Source of the DNA: Scalesia atractyloides
Taxonomy: Eukaryota; Streptophyta; Magnoliopsida; Asterales; Asteraceae
Direction: 5' to 3'
Assembly: GCA_947069175.1 (NCBI GenBank)
Contig: CAMTDV010000009.1
Span: 7,881,163 to 7,945,162, forward strand
DNA length: 64,000 bases
Positions 46,200 to 59,900 of this stretch are shown here, piece after piece. The number at the start of each line of letters is the position of its first letter. The first letter of the stretch is position 1. A program made the translations under genes and the position numbers. The notes beneath the pieces were generated by a model that searched no databases, was not told the DNA's origin, and saw only the letters and a list, made by a program, of their open reading frames with translations.

Positions 46200-47679
46200 G
46201 AGTTAATTACACGTTAGTCCCTGTGGTTTGTAGAAAGTAACAATCTTAAATACTAATAGTTTAAAGTAACAATCTAAGGCTTTAACGTTTGATTTTGTAA
46301 CATCCTAGGGCCTTAAGGCCAACTGTCGTTAAAAATTTAACTAACAACTTAATACCAACCTTGAACTTAAGAAACCACAGGGACTAACCATGTTATTAAG
46401 CACAAAACTAACTCTTGTAATATTTAAAACACAAATTTTCTTTTCCTCTTATTATTTCAACTAAACTTTTTTAATTATTTAATTAAACATTTTTTATATA
46501 GTTAAACATAATTAATATAATTAACGTAATTAAAGCTAATTTAAAGTCACTTTCGTAATTAGCTTATATGAAAATTAGCAAGTTTATTCGTAAAGTAACT
46601 GTTTTTGATCATTGAAAACCAAAACCGAACCATCAAAAAATATAACCAAACTGAACCGTTGTTAACGTTTGGTTCCGGTTCTGATTCGGTTTCACAGTTT
46701 AAGCCTTTTAAGCCCAATCCCATTATTCAAGTTTTCAAACATATACACACCAAAATAAATACAAGAAGCTACAACGAAATATATACTTGATGGACAAGGA
46801 AAAAAAATAAAAGCTATAGCATATGATTATAACCAAAAAATAGTTGTTGCCAAAGTGTCATTTCACAATAGAAGTGTCCAAAAAGACTTGCTAGTCTCCC
46901 GTTCACAATGTCCAAAACATTCTTAAAACAAGTTGTCCAAAACTAGATCAAAATAGCTAAACATAGTAGTTCTATCACAACAAAACGAAAACTAGTTGCG
47001 ATGAAATCTTATTTTTCAAATAAAGAGGCGGGCTCTGTTTATCACATTGCCAAAATTTTACTTTTTATGCGTGTTCATAGTGTTTATATGCATATTTATT
47101 TATTTATTTATTATTATATATAAAATAAGTAAGATATGCCTCGGTTCGGTTTTTACGACCATTTTTTGTATAAACTGTAAACCAAACCGTTCAATACAGT
47201 TTCAAACTTTTGAAATTGACTAACAGAAAGTTTAGAAAAAAATCGATCGCAAAATCAAATCGAAGCGTGAACACCCCTAGTATTTTATATTCAAACATTA
47301 TTAAAGCTAGTTTTATATAATAAGAACTGTATAATCTTTTAGAATATATTACTTTTTTCACCATTTTAAAAATTATTTAGTTAAATAATTAAAAAACTAG
47401 TTAAATAAAAATAGAAAAAATAACAATTGTGTTTTAAATATTATAAGAGTTAATTGCGTGGTTAGTCCCTATGGTCTTCGAAATTAGCAAGGTTGGGTAC
47501 TAAGTTCTGAAATGATGAAAATACTCTTAGTTATTAGTTGATATTTAACAACTGTTAGCCTTAAGGCCCTAGAATGTTATAAAATCAAATGTTAAAACCT
47601 TAACATGTTACTTTAAACTATTAGTACCCGAGATTGTTACTTTTCCACAAACCACATGGACTAACAGTGTATTTAACTC
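46200..47679. mobile_element. Mutator-like foldback with 9-bp target duplication
   Basis: TACAAAATA is duplicated exactly at 46191-46199 and 47680-47688. The ends GAGTTAATTACACGTTAGTC and the complement of TTTAACTC/ACACTGTTAGTCC are inverted. The arms stay similar for about 300 bp (46200-46500 against 47360-47679), sharing GTGGTTTGT, TAATAGTTTAAAGTAACA and CTAGGGCCTTAAGGC. A 9-bp duplication with long TIRs is the rule for Mutator-like elements. No transposase was found; the loop contains another element. Confidence 0.85.
46600..47280. mobile_element. Element nested in the foldback loop
   Basis: The right end reads GTGAACACCCCTAG, the same terminus as the element at 11775. Both sides carry AACCGAACC/CGGTTCGG motifs in opposite orientation (46620-46690 and 47140-47200). 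The left end is not resolved. The open frame at 46605-46790 is translated repeat. Confidence 0.45.
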
Positions 47680-47688
47680 TACAAAATA

Positions 47689-49923
47689 AGTTATATTTCT
47701 TGAAATTGTCACTTGCTCCTTAATATGTACGTTTCTATAATTTTAATTACATAACTTTAATCATTCATTTTCTGTTAACATGGAAATATGACAATTTATA
47801 AATTGTTTGGTTTTTTCTTTTATATCTAATCTGAAGATTTCGTTAATATATGTATTGTATGACAGTATAAACAAGTCACATGTCACTTAACAAATATTTA
47901 TTATCTTACTCATACTACAACAACAGTACATAGAATTATGAAATAAATGTTAGTGTATTAAATTTATATTTTATAATATACTTGGATTGTATAAATTAAG
48001 ATAAGTAGCTTATAAAATATAAAATAAGCTACTTATAAAACATAGAATACAAAAACATTTTAGCTTAAAAAGATTAAAATAATAATTAAAAATATATACA
48101 TAGACATCTTTAAATAAATTAAAACTTGAAAAACAAAGATATTATATATTTTACATATGCCTTTAGAAAATTGCAGATCTATATCTATATCTATACTAAG
48201 TAATTTGGTAAAACATTTTCTAACTTATTTGTCATCCATATAAGTAACCCTCTTATATTCTTGGCATATGGTATTCATTACTATTGTTTTTCTTTTTTGC
48301 TGATTTGTAAACATGATAAGTTTTTGGAGACTCACTAATTGTTTTCTCACACGGTTCACTTGACTTGATTACCTATTCTATTGGATCTAATAAATATCTA
48401 ACAACTCATTTTGAAAACCCTAATTTGGACTCCAAGCTGCTCTTTTCTTAAGGAATCCACTCCATGATTATGATACGAGTTTTGATACAGTTGAATGTGT
48501 GAAGAAGAAAATTAATATATCTTTGATTGTGATCGTTTGACTATTCGGTTGAGAACGATGATCCTGATTCTTTGTCTCAGGTATCCCGTTTCTGCTTATG
48601 TTTCTTCGTATGTATGTGTTTTGTTGCGAATATAAATTAAGTTTTGAATATGAGTTCTATATGATGATTTACAAACCCTAAATCAATTGTTCATTGATGA
48701 AGCTTGAAATTCTGCCACCTATTTTCAATTGTAAAAGGTTTTGGTTAACAAGTAAATCAGATCATATGTATTCGTTGTTTCCCACATGACGACAAATCAC
48801 AAACTCATTCTCTCAACCCCTAAATTGCAAATTTGTTATATTGTTCTTCACTGATTCATCATTGATAATCGAAGGTATGTTGTCTATTTCATTCCTTCTA
48901 TCATTTTTATTGTTAACGTAATCATTTTTTGTTGAATTTTGTTTCTCTTATGATTATTAATCGAAAAATCGTTCAATCAATTCATCATAATTGCCATCTG
49001 AATAGCTGAATTCATCATTCATAACAAATTAGATGGAAATGGAACTTCTCTAATCGAATATGTCAATGGTTCATATCTCAGAGTCTACAAATCGCATTTA
49101 CAACCAGGAATGATGTATCAGTTTCCATAATCCAGTGAGTTTCTACTTTTGTTGTCCTACTTTTAACAATTATTAAAGGGTTTAGGTTAATGGTTTGATT
49201 TGAGAATATGAGCTTCATATTGTTTGAGTTTACATTATATAGAGAATTTGAAGTTGTTTAGAAAATGATATATAATTTTTTTATAGGCAAGCGATGATAA
49301 AATACGATTTTCAATGTGAGGTATTTAATTCGTTTAAGTCATTGTTAACGTTACAACGATGAACTTAATATATGTCTTAGGATTTTTATTTTGTAAACGA
49401 ATTAGTTATAAATTATATTTGTGACCTATACATTACACTTATATTAAAATTGGATGATAGTCTGATGTAACTTTGAGCTAATGATTGTATAGAAAGTTGA
49501 ATTTTGTAGAAGAAAAATGATCTAATTTTTTTTTATTGGCAAGTGCTTGATAACTCAATTTGGGCTGTTGTTTATAGGTCCTCAGTTACACCTATTAAAT
49601 CAATTTTGCTTTTGAAACATATGGTTAGTTGGTTATATACTTATGTTTATTGAAAATCCAAATTATTGACTATAAGTTTGACTATCAATTTGTGTCGCTT
49701 AGAAAAAAGGTGTGTTGAAGATAACACGATCAACCCATCATGAATATTTCAATGACATACTAGGAGTATTAAGAAAGGTAGTTGTAAGATATATTTGGCT
49801 TCTTAATCCTAAGTTATGCATCCAGTTTCTCGAGAACACTTTTAAGTTCTAAGTTTTAATGTTTTTGCAGTCTCAGGATGGACAATTAAAACCTTAGCAT
49901 AGATTATCCACTTAACGGTAAGA
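47689..49923. other. Intergenic, nothing recognised
   Basis: AT-rich with no supported gene. TCTATATCTATATCTATACT near 48177 resembles a Helitron start, but no matching end was found. Confidence 0.4.
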
Positions 49924-49928
49924 ATTTA

Positions 49929-50289
49929 TGAAGGTCCGTTGTACGGATCGTTCGGGTCCCAATTTGGCAAACCTAAAGTAAACGTGCGGAATCCGTTTTG
50001 CATATGCGACATTGTAGACAAGTTCTTTACTGATTAATCAATGTTTCATTGATTAGTAGACGTTACAGATCCTGGAAACACTTGGAATCTTACAAATGAG
50101 AGCTCAACTATCCTATTTATAATGATCAAGTTCGCTCCAAATGTGTCATCGTCAAGTTCGGGCGAACTTGTCCATGTACACTACAAGTTCGGGGAACTTG
50201 CTCATTTACATACATAAACTTAACGTTTCGCTCCTAAACACAGACTCAATATTATACGATGACGTAGGCAACCGACATATGCATCAACA
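49929..50289 (-). repeat. 3' LTR of the gag-only copia
   Basis: Starts TGAAGGTCCGTTGTACGG, ends GCATCAACA. It lacks about 30 bases present in the other LTR near 55138-55166. It carries one full and one 17-base copy of the palindrome CAAGTTCGGGCGAACTTG. Minus-strand AAGGGGGAGTC directly next to it (50290-50300) is the polypurine tract. Confidence 0.93.
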
Positions 50290-50300
50290 GACTCCCCCTT

Positions 50301-52630
50301 GGATGTTGTCATAGTCATCATTCTTCAAATGAATTCTTGGTCTTTAATATTCTCTTGATCTTTATTTCTTGAATAACTTTAACTTCCTTGATCTTCATAG
50401 CATCTTACAATCCTTTTCTCTTTTCTTCTCAGTTGTCTTGACAAAACTTTAATCACTATGCTCCCCCTTGCTTTGAGCTTTTGTTATCTTCAATCAACGT
50501 GTTTTATCCAGCTCCCCTTTAAAAACTTTGTTTCAAAGTTCCTCAAACTTTCAAATAAAACATTTCAGATTCAAACTTTGAAATTTTAAACACTAACATT
50601 TCAAATTTTAATCTCCTCATCAGTTTTTAAACCCTCTGAGTTAAACAAGTTCAAATTAATGACCTTGAATATCTGATTCATGTATCAAGTTCAACTTAAT
50701 GATCTTGAATAAACGTTATGACACTAAACTGACACATTTATTCAAATGTAAGTTTCAATTTAATGAACTTTTAAACTTTTCAGATCAATTTGAAATTTTC
50801 AAACTTTTAATTAGCAGCTTTAGATTTTGAAAATCAGCATTTCATCATCAATGGCCAAAACTAAAAAATAAAATAATCTTTTGTTTTTATGTAATAAATA
50901 TCAAACTCTAACTATGTACAAACATATTTACAGAATATTTTTGTTGAGTTTGTGTTAAAGGATCATATCAGTTTTTGAGACATACACTAGTACCATTGAC
51001 CTCTTTGAGATTTTAAAGTTTTAAACTCGTTTACCTAGATTGTCGATATGTTTGTCCTCTTAAACTTTTGACACATTTCTCAATTGTTCCAAGATATGTT
51101 AAGTAATATTTATCAAACTTGACTTAACTATGGTTCCCATCTCAGAATATACTCCGGTATCAAGATTCCCTAGATTTCATCTTACAGGTGAGTATAGCGT
51201 AATTGATATCTGTATCTGGGTTAATGCGAACCTTGAGAGCTCAGGTTAATACCACCGTATCGACAAAGAGATGAAGGCTCGACTTTAAGGTGTGTTCCAA
51301 TTAAGGAATCTTTTAAGCACTGCAATTAGATTAGATCTTTCGATTCTTTTCAAGTTTGCATGCAATTTTGGGGTTTTTAGCAAAAAGCATTATAGAGGTT
51401 CTAGGCTATTGCTTCCGCAAAATCAGAAGAACTTGTATAATACTCCAGATATCAATAATCTATAAAGACCTCGTATTTCAGAATCAGACAATCTCTCAAA
51501 CAAATTTCAGAGTACTAAGTCCATATATCCGAGAGATGTTAATCCACAAGTTTAAGCAGTTGTAAAATTTAGTTTATATCCCGGAAACAATTTACTGAAC
51601 GTGTAAAGCCTATCGACACATCCACAGTAAGACTCGTTTATCACTTTTTAAACTTTACAAATCCTTAGCATACTGTGATAGTCCACTGATTACTATCATT
51701 TCCTTTATACACACAAAACTCTTTTTGCCTTTTTCAAATGTTTTTGTACTTTTTGCATTTAATATGTTTTTGAATTTTCTGAAATTTTTTCTCCCCCTAA
51801 AATTCAAAAACATTTTTTGGATTTTTATTGATAGAAAAACATTGACCAACTGGTGAGAATCACATCAGTTCGCCATCCATTACTGCTTCACAAATTTTCT
51901 TTTAAGCACTCCTCCCCTTCATGATGACAAAAAGCTTGACACTTTTGTGTTTATAAAACATTTATATCCATGAATTTTGTTTTTTCAACAGTGAGGGTTC
52001 TGTGAAAATTTTCAAATTTTCTTCAAAAATTTGTAAAATTTTCAAGTAAACGTTATTAAAACATGTTTTCGAAAAATTTTCTTCAAAAATTTTTCAAAAA
52101 TTGTAAAGTAAACGTTATTTGAATATGTAATAAGGCCTTTATATAGAACTTGACAACCCGGCCCGTTTTCATTGTGTGTCTAGAATTCCATTCTCAGTAA
52201 TTTACTTTCTTCTCAGAAGTTCCTGCACAAAAATTCAAACAGTTAGTTGAATAGTGACACCCAAGCCTTTGCAGTCTTAGGTGTTATTTCTTCAACCTTA
52301 ATTTTGACTTTCTTTTCACAATCAGGTTATTTTGGACTTTTTCAAGTTTCAGAAAGTCTCTAAACTTTCAATTTTCACTGATTGTGTAAATTCTTTTTCT
52401 TTCACCAACCATGATTGATTTTTCGTTAAAGCTTTCTTGAAATACAATGTAGAAGCTTTTTGTTCATTACTATTCGAGGATTCACCAATTTCAAAATTTG
52501 AAAACTTAGTAATAAATGGTTTCACCTGTTTGTAGTTTTGTACATTGTTTCCAAACCTGAGTAGGTACTTTTAAATCTTCAAAATTTTTCTTATCAATAT
52601 GACCAGGTTTAGGATTAATTTGAAAACATT
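50301..52630 (-). other. Interior of the gag-only copia without pol
   Basis: Several purine-rich tracts (as CCCCCTTG, TCCCCCT and CTCCCC on the plus strand) but no protease, integrase or RT motif on either strand. Small frames near 51356 and 51655 are not recognised. Confidence 0.6.
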
Positions 52631-54266
52631 TTCTAGCAATGTGTCCAGTTACTCCACATTTATGACACTTCCTGTTCTCATCTGATCCTTTTTAGCAAAC
52701 CATACACTCAAATCATAACATTGATTTGATGTGTGGTAACCATCTTTCCTGTTTCTTCTAAAAGCATGATTTGACGTTGAAGCACTTTGGTCCGACCTGC
52801 ACCACTTATTTTCAGATTTTTGTGAGTTTTTATAATGATTGGATGATCGTACCAATGAACTTTTATGTTTCTTTTGAAAATTTTTAGAATTTTTAAAACT
52901 TTGTTTTTCCTTTTGTTTTCGTTCTCCATTCTGCTTAGAAGGTTTTTGCGTTGAGCATTCACATTTTTCAGTAGATTGTAGAACAGTTTGTTGAAAATTT
53001 TCTATTAATTTTAATAATATTTCATTTTTCTCCTTTTTAACACTTTCATTATCGGTATCATCATCACAATTCTCAATTATGACTTTGTCATAATTTGTGA
53101 CTTTATCACTTATTGGAATTTCCTTTTTATTCTCATTGATAGGTTTTGGACAAATATGATCTAACATCAATGACGAGGTCACAAAACCTTTCAATGTCTT
53201 TTGTAAATCATCAATTTTATTTTTATCAATCTCAGCATCTTTTTCAAATTTTCTGATTTTTTCGAAATGCAAGTTTATTATATTTTGTTTTCAAGAACAT
53301 TTTTATTTAAAACAGAATTTTCATTTTCTAAAATTTTTATTCTATTTTCAAAAATATTTTCAATTTCTTTTAATTTTTTATTTTCTAATGTCAAACTCTC
53401 AAGATTATTCAAGAGTTTGACATTATCTGCCAGATAGTCAGTCAGATCTACATCATAAACTGGGCAGATTGGTTTAGAACTTGAAGTCTTATTTGCAGAT
53501 GTACTTAAAACTTGTGCTTCACAGTTCTTAGCTACTATACTCCCTTCTCTCTTCAAGTGAACATTCCCATGATTACTGACAAGATCAGCCTTCTTTACTA
53601 ATTCCACTTCATATCCCTCTAATTTGTCAATGAAGGTAGAAAGCTTGAAAAATTCCCAGCTCGGACTTTCCTTTAACCCCATTAAGTACGTTGTCCATTC
53701 ACCCTCCGGAAGAGCATAAGCCAATTTGTCAATATACTCTGCTTCTGTCTTATCAAGACCATGCCTTCTCATCTGCACTTTCAAATGACAAAATCGCTCT
53801 ATCATTTGTTTCATTGACTCGCCTTTCAGCATTGTGAAGATGTCAAACTCTTTAATGATTAGAACTTTCTTGCTCTTATTCATCTCAACACTTTCCAAAT
53901 ATTTAGCACGTAGAGCATTCCACAACTTCTGTGCTGTATCACATTCTGGTAGCAGAATCAAGATATCTTCATTTATCGATTGATGTATAAGGTTATCATC
54001 TTCTTCTCATGGGCATATGCATCATTCAGTTTAGGTGTAAACTTTGATACTGCAAGAATAACTCCATGTTCATCAACTGGCCATTTAAATCCAGTTTGAA
54101 CGGCAACCCAACTGTAGAAGATATTTGCTCGTACCCAGTTCTCGAATTTTGCTTTCCAGTCTTCATATTCGTTCATACGCATCAACTTTGGCGGCTTCAC
54201 GGACCCCATTTCGTTTTCCAAATTTACCTGTCGTTCAAAAACACTTGAACAATGATTAGCAAACAA
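52590..54266 (-). pseudogene. Copia-like gag (UBN2 type) with CCHC knuckle
   Basis: The start near 54209 (MGSVKPPKLMRMNEYEDWKAK), preceded by a short in-frame extension, is followed by a UBN2 gag domain: LWNALRAKYLESVE, FCHLKVQMRRHGL and KLAYALPEGEW (53278-53961). A coiled-coil-like Glu/Lys/Asn-rich stretch lies near 53290-53400, then a basic Ser/Lys/Gln-rich region. The knuckle CHKCGVTGHIARKC (about 52635-52680) fits CX2CX4HX4C but is out of frame with the upstream segment. Frameshifts near 53970, 53275 and 52690 break the protein. It would package element RNA in particles. Confidence 0.87.
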
Positions 54267-54443
54267 ACAATTTTAGCAAAATTTGACTTAACGTATCGGT
54301 TTGCTAAAAACGTTTAAAAGTTTTCGGAAACTATTTTTACCAGATTAGAGCTTTAAACTCATCTCGTCGATACGAATCTAACGATATATAATGTCCGAGA
54401 TCTTTTTCTGAATTTTCATGCTTTTTTTTAAGAAACCTTTATA

Positions 54444-54732
54444 CAAGTTCGGGCGAACTTGTAACAGCTTATGAAAATCAGCTACTTAACAAGTTCGGGC
54501 GAACTTGTATAAACTTTTCAGAAAATTTCACTTTGAAACAAGTTCGGGTGAACTTGTGATGTTTTTCAAGAAAATTTAGCCAAGTTCGGGCGAACTTGTG
54601 CTTAATTTCAACAAAAACCAGTCAAGTTCGGGCGAACTTGATGAAAATTCTTGAAAAACTTGTCAAGTTCGGGCGAACTTGATGAAAAATCACACAAAAT
54701 GTGATAATTTCAGTCAAGTTCAGGCGAACTTG
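54444..54732. repeat. Array of an 18-nt palindrome
   Basis: CAAGTTCGGGCGAACTTG (arms CAAGTTCG and CGAACTTG) occurs at 54444, 54490, 54539, 54581, 54623, 54664 and 54715, five copies exact and two with one change. Spacing is 41-51 bases. A partial copy follows at 54736. The same motif is in both LTRs. Spacer sequences share AAAA-rich GATGAAAAWTC phrases but are not identical. Confidence 0.95.
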
Positions 54733-54965
54733 ATCACAAGTTCGTTCGAAATGATGTTTTCAAACATGATTTTTCAACTTTTCGACATGAATTCGTTTGT
54801 TTTAAGCTCTGATCTTTTCAAGGGTTTTATTATTGTGGATTTTAAGTATTATACTTAAAAATCAGTCCATTTTGTCCGTGAAATGTGCAAGAAAAGTTAA
54901 AAATGAAAGTAATGAGTAGAAGATGTGAAGTTCTATATCCAATGTCTTCAAATTAGGCCAATCCT

Positions 54966-54977
54966 GCTCTGATACCA
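54966..54977 (-). promoter_or_regulatory. Primer binding site
   Basis: The minus strand reads TGGTATCAGAGC two bases after the 5' LTR end, the standard initiator tRNA-Met primer site. Confidence 0.92.
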
Positions 54978-54979
54978 AT

Positions 54980-55375
54980 TGAAGGTCCGTTGTACGGATC
55001 GTTCGGGTCCTAATTTGGCAAACCTAAAGTAAACGTGCGGAATCCGTTTGCATAGGCGACACTGTAGACAAGTACTTTACTGATTAATCACTGTTTCATT
55101 GATTAGTAGACGTTATAGATCCTGAAAACACTTGGACAAAGCTTAGCCATCCAGTACACAAAATCTCTGAATCTTACAAATGAGAGCTCAACTATCCTAT
55201 TTATAATGATACAAGTTCACTCCAAATGTGCCATGGTCAAGTTCGGGCGAACTTGTCCATGTACACTAAAAGTTCGGGCGAACTTGCTTATTTACATACA
55301 TAAACTTAATGTTTCGCTCCTAAACACAGACTCGATATTATACGATGACGTAGACAACAGACATATGCATCAACA
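54980..55375 (-). repeat. 5' LTR of the gag-only copia
   Basis: Direct repeat of 49929-50289, with TG and CA ends. Palindrome copies at 55238-55255 and 55269-55286 (first base changed). Confidence 0.93.
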
Positions 55376-55796
55376 ATTTATGATCTTTGTTATTTAGTGG
55401 TTTATTAATAGTTCTCATGCTCCCTAATCGGGTTCTATTCGATATACCCCTAAAATGTTTATTATGATTAGTAATTGATAATCAATCTTTATGCATTTGT
55501 AGTTATTTTATTATCAAAATATATTCCTTTGGTTCACAATAACTACAACATCTTCCTTCAAGTATACATCAATTTTTTAGGACATTTAATTTTTAAGGAA
55601 GGTTTAATCTTATTCCACATTCATAGTTGATCCCTAGTTGATCCCCGGTGTCAAACTTTGTTTTTTAATATCAAAGAAAATATACTGCATCATTTTCACT
55701 TAGAGTAAGTATAATCGTATTAGTAACTATTAAGACAGTCTCCCTTGGTTCCCAACACCAAGCTTTCATTTTTAAAACAAACTTTTTAGGAAATTC
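55376..55796. other. Intergenic, nothing recognised
   Basis: Begins with the target duplication ATTTA and continues the sequence interrupted at 49928. Confidence 0.4.
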
Positions 55797-56712
<916 letters not shown>

Positions 56713-56945
56713 TGTTTCCTCTTCATTTAATTTGTAGATTAACAACTATATTTGAATACTTTCAAGGATTTCACAGACTGCTATATTTGAATTGGATTTC
56801 ATTGGATCTTTTGTAGGTTAGGTCCCTGAACATGTCACATATGTTGTTATCCAATGTGATATTTGTGGCAATCCAAACATGTAACAATAATAAACAAGTT
56901 ATCAGTGAATGAAAATTTATGTGGAATATGTGAATTTTGTTTATT
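56713..56945. other. Intergenic, nothing recognised
   Basis: AT-rich link between the tandem units and the gypsy LTR. Confidence 0.4.
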
Positions 56946-59900
56946 TATTTTGATTATTACACACATTTGATTCTTGCACAATTTCGAACTCTTAAATCGC
57001 TTCTATGAGCAAAATCGGTGAACCGATACGCAAACGAAACCAATTTAACGCAACGATGTTCCGTAATAATGACACAAGCTAAACATACCTTAAATAACCT
57101 TTACATAACTTAGAAATAAGTTTAAAGGGTTTGGTATGTCAAAAACAAGTTTATTCGATCACAGGGACTAATTACGACAAACTACGAAAGTCTGCCGATT
57201 CTCGCAGCGACGTACGCTCCAGAACAAGAAAACAAGCCTAACATACCATAAATATCCTTTACATAGCTTAGAAATAAGCTTTAAGGGCTTCGGTATGGCA
57301 AATTCACACTTTTGTGACTTCAGGGGCTATTTTGCAAATTTCGTGAAACTATGCCTTTTTGCGTATTTCGCTATCCGGAACATGTACGGACATTCAAAAA
57401 TTTTTCTAATCATCAAAATATTTTATTTTAGTGATTGGAATGCGAAAAATCCGTTCGTTACGCATTTACGGTCACACACGCGTTCGTTTTGATTTTCGTC
57501 ATAATTAACCGAAAACCGCAACCATACGACCAAACGAACTGACCTATGGAACATTTTCCAACATATTTCAAGTTCCCTATACTTTTTTGTCCTTATGGAG
57601 CATTGAAATCAGGTTAACGGGTGTTAGAAGTGCCCGAAACACGGTGAAGCGATGCAGGGGCCTGTTTTGCCAATTAGCAAAACTTTGCCTAGATCACTGG
57701 CTTACGGACCGTAAGCCATACTTCATACGATCCGTAAGGAACAGCCCAGATCAGCAAAACAGCTATCAACAGCCTATTTGTTTTAGGACACTAAGCATTC
57801 AAATTTGATCTAATTTCCTCTGCATTTGACACATCAAATAACACGAATCAAGTCCTAAAACACCTATCCTAACACTTGTCAAGTTGTGGTGAGTTCATGA
57901 ACATTATAAATACCAAGTTCATGGAAAAATATGAACTCTTTGATCACTTTCTTGCAACACCCTGCCATTAATCGAATTACAAGCATCTTGGAGCTATAAC
58001 TCTGGTCCTTGATCATTCCCTTGGTGTTTGTAAGTATTCCATTCATGCCATGTTCAATTTCTATAGCTTAATTTGGCTAAAAATCAAATAGTTTGACTTC
58101 TGTTTGACTTTTAGTTTTGATCATGAATTGATCAAGATAAAGCTCAATTGAAACTTGCATTATATGGTAATCAAGGTGGTTATGATCTTTAAAAACCTGC
58201 CTACTAATTCCCACCATTTCTAGCTATTTCGACAAGTCAAAGTTTCGGTTAAAATGCGATTTTTGCGCATTTTGCAACGGATCTAAATTTGGGTGTCAAA
58301 ACAGTTTGTTTGATGCCAAAAACTCTTTATAAACTTATTTAGACATGTCAAAACATGTCTAAATCACCACTCTCATTATAGTGCTTATTTAGAGTCAAAA
58401 GTTGAACGTTTGACCACCGCTTTGACTTTCGAATCTGTCCGTTTGGTGAATGTTCAGACGCAACCAAATACATAATTGTGACCATAAATATATTGGGAAT
58501 AACCCTCTGAGGTTATACCTTATCGTCATGATGTTTGGATTGTGTTAAGATAAATGATTGTAATATTACTCTAAAAATGACCAAAATGCCCTTTTCGCAA
58601 ACAAATCAACTTTAATCATATGTAACATAGATTTTGACATGTATTCTGATTAAATAACATTTCAAACATATTTAAGCTTTAAGGATTTATCATAACACAT
58701 ATCTAACCATCCGAATTCGTAGTTACGCAAACGACGTGTTAAAGTGGCTTAAACCACCTTAACGGGTCATAATGGGTCAAAAGCACTTATAATCTTTTCC
58801 AACTCAGAATGTAAACTTATTAAACCATGTTATATGAGTTCTGATAGTCACTTGGTTTATAAGATCTCATTCTATCCGAATCTTCCGATTTCAAGTCTCG
58901 ATATTTACACTATTGTTCATATTTAGGACACGCGTGATATCTCGGATCTTTGAGCTTCGGTCTTCTTATTGATCCAAGATTTACTTTGCTATCACAAGTG
59001 AGTACATAGTTTCCTTACTTTATGTTTTCAATTGTTTTGAGGTGATTCATATGTGCCAAAAAGTTTACAAGTTTTCAAGTTACAATTGCTACGGTTTACA
59101 AGTTTTCAAATGCAAATACTATGGTTTATATAAACAATACGATTTCAATAAAGTAAACGAGCTTGTTGGTGTGTTATATTTATAACAAGAATGACATTCA
59201 TTAACAATGGCCAAGCCGACCAGTAGTAAGTTAAGGCGCCTAGGACTGACAATCCCGTTACCAAAATTTTCGAGGTTTGTGGGGAAATTTGGGAAGCGAC
59301 TGAAACTGTATGCAACAAACCCATTGGTGGCTTGTTATACAATTAAGGGACACCGTTGGTTGGTCTCGAACAAGTCAACAAAGGTTTGAATGTATTCACG
59401 AAACGACCAAAAGTTTTCAATTAAAACAAGGAACGATGAACAAATGGTTTATAACAAGGAACGATGAACGATGAACAATGAACGATGTACGAATGAACAA
59501 TGGTTTATAACAAGGAACAACGGACAATTGATTCATGAAAAATGGTTTAGGATAAGTGATTTAGATAACGGAACGGGTGTAATGTAATAAAAGCATGGTG
59601 GATACGCCGCTGGTACTTCCTATATATAAGTGCTTTTATCACATTACATACGTGTCGTTATTTACATTAGTTGGACAAATGATTTCAAACAATGACACAC
59701 AACAATTTTCGATTAAAGATATAAACCATACGAGTTATTTCAATACGATTTACAACTTGGATTTACAAAACAAATGTTTTCGAGTCAAGGTTCATGGCTA
59801 CGAGATTTTGTAAACTTTTAACCAATTGCTTTTAGACGATTAATTATTGAACTAACAAATGCTTTCAAAACAAGGTTTTCATTTACGACTCTAGTAGTCA

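Larger units (their letters stand above)
49929..55375 (-). mobile_element. Gag-only Ty1/copia-like element, complete
   Basis: LTRs at 49929-50289 and 54980-55375 are flanked by exact target duplication ATTTA (49924-49928, 55376-55380). On the minus strand the order is 5' LTR, tRNA-Met primer site, a leader with a palindrome array, gag with CCHC knuckle, about 2.2 kb without pol, purine tract, 3' LTR. Protease, integrase and RT are absent, so it must have depended on another element. The gag type and short LTRs point to copia. Confidence 0.92.

Noticed and set aside
54444..54732. Regularly spaced palindromes read as a CRISPR array
   Set aside because: The repeats are 18 nt, lie in a plant retrotransposon leader and recur in its LTRs; spacers are AT-rich and partly similar, and no cas gene exists.
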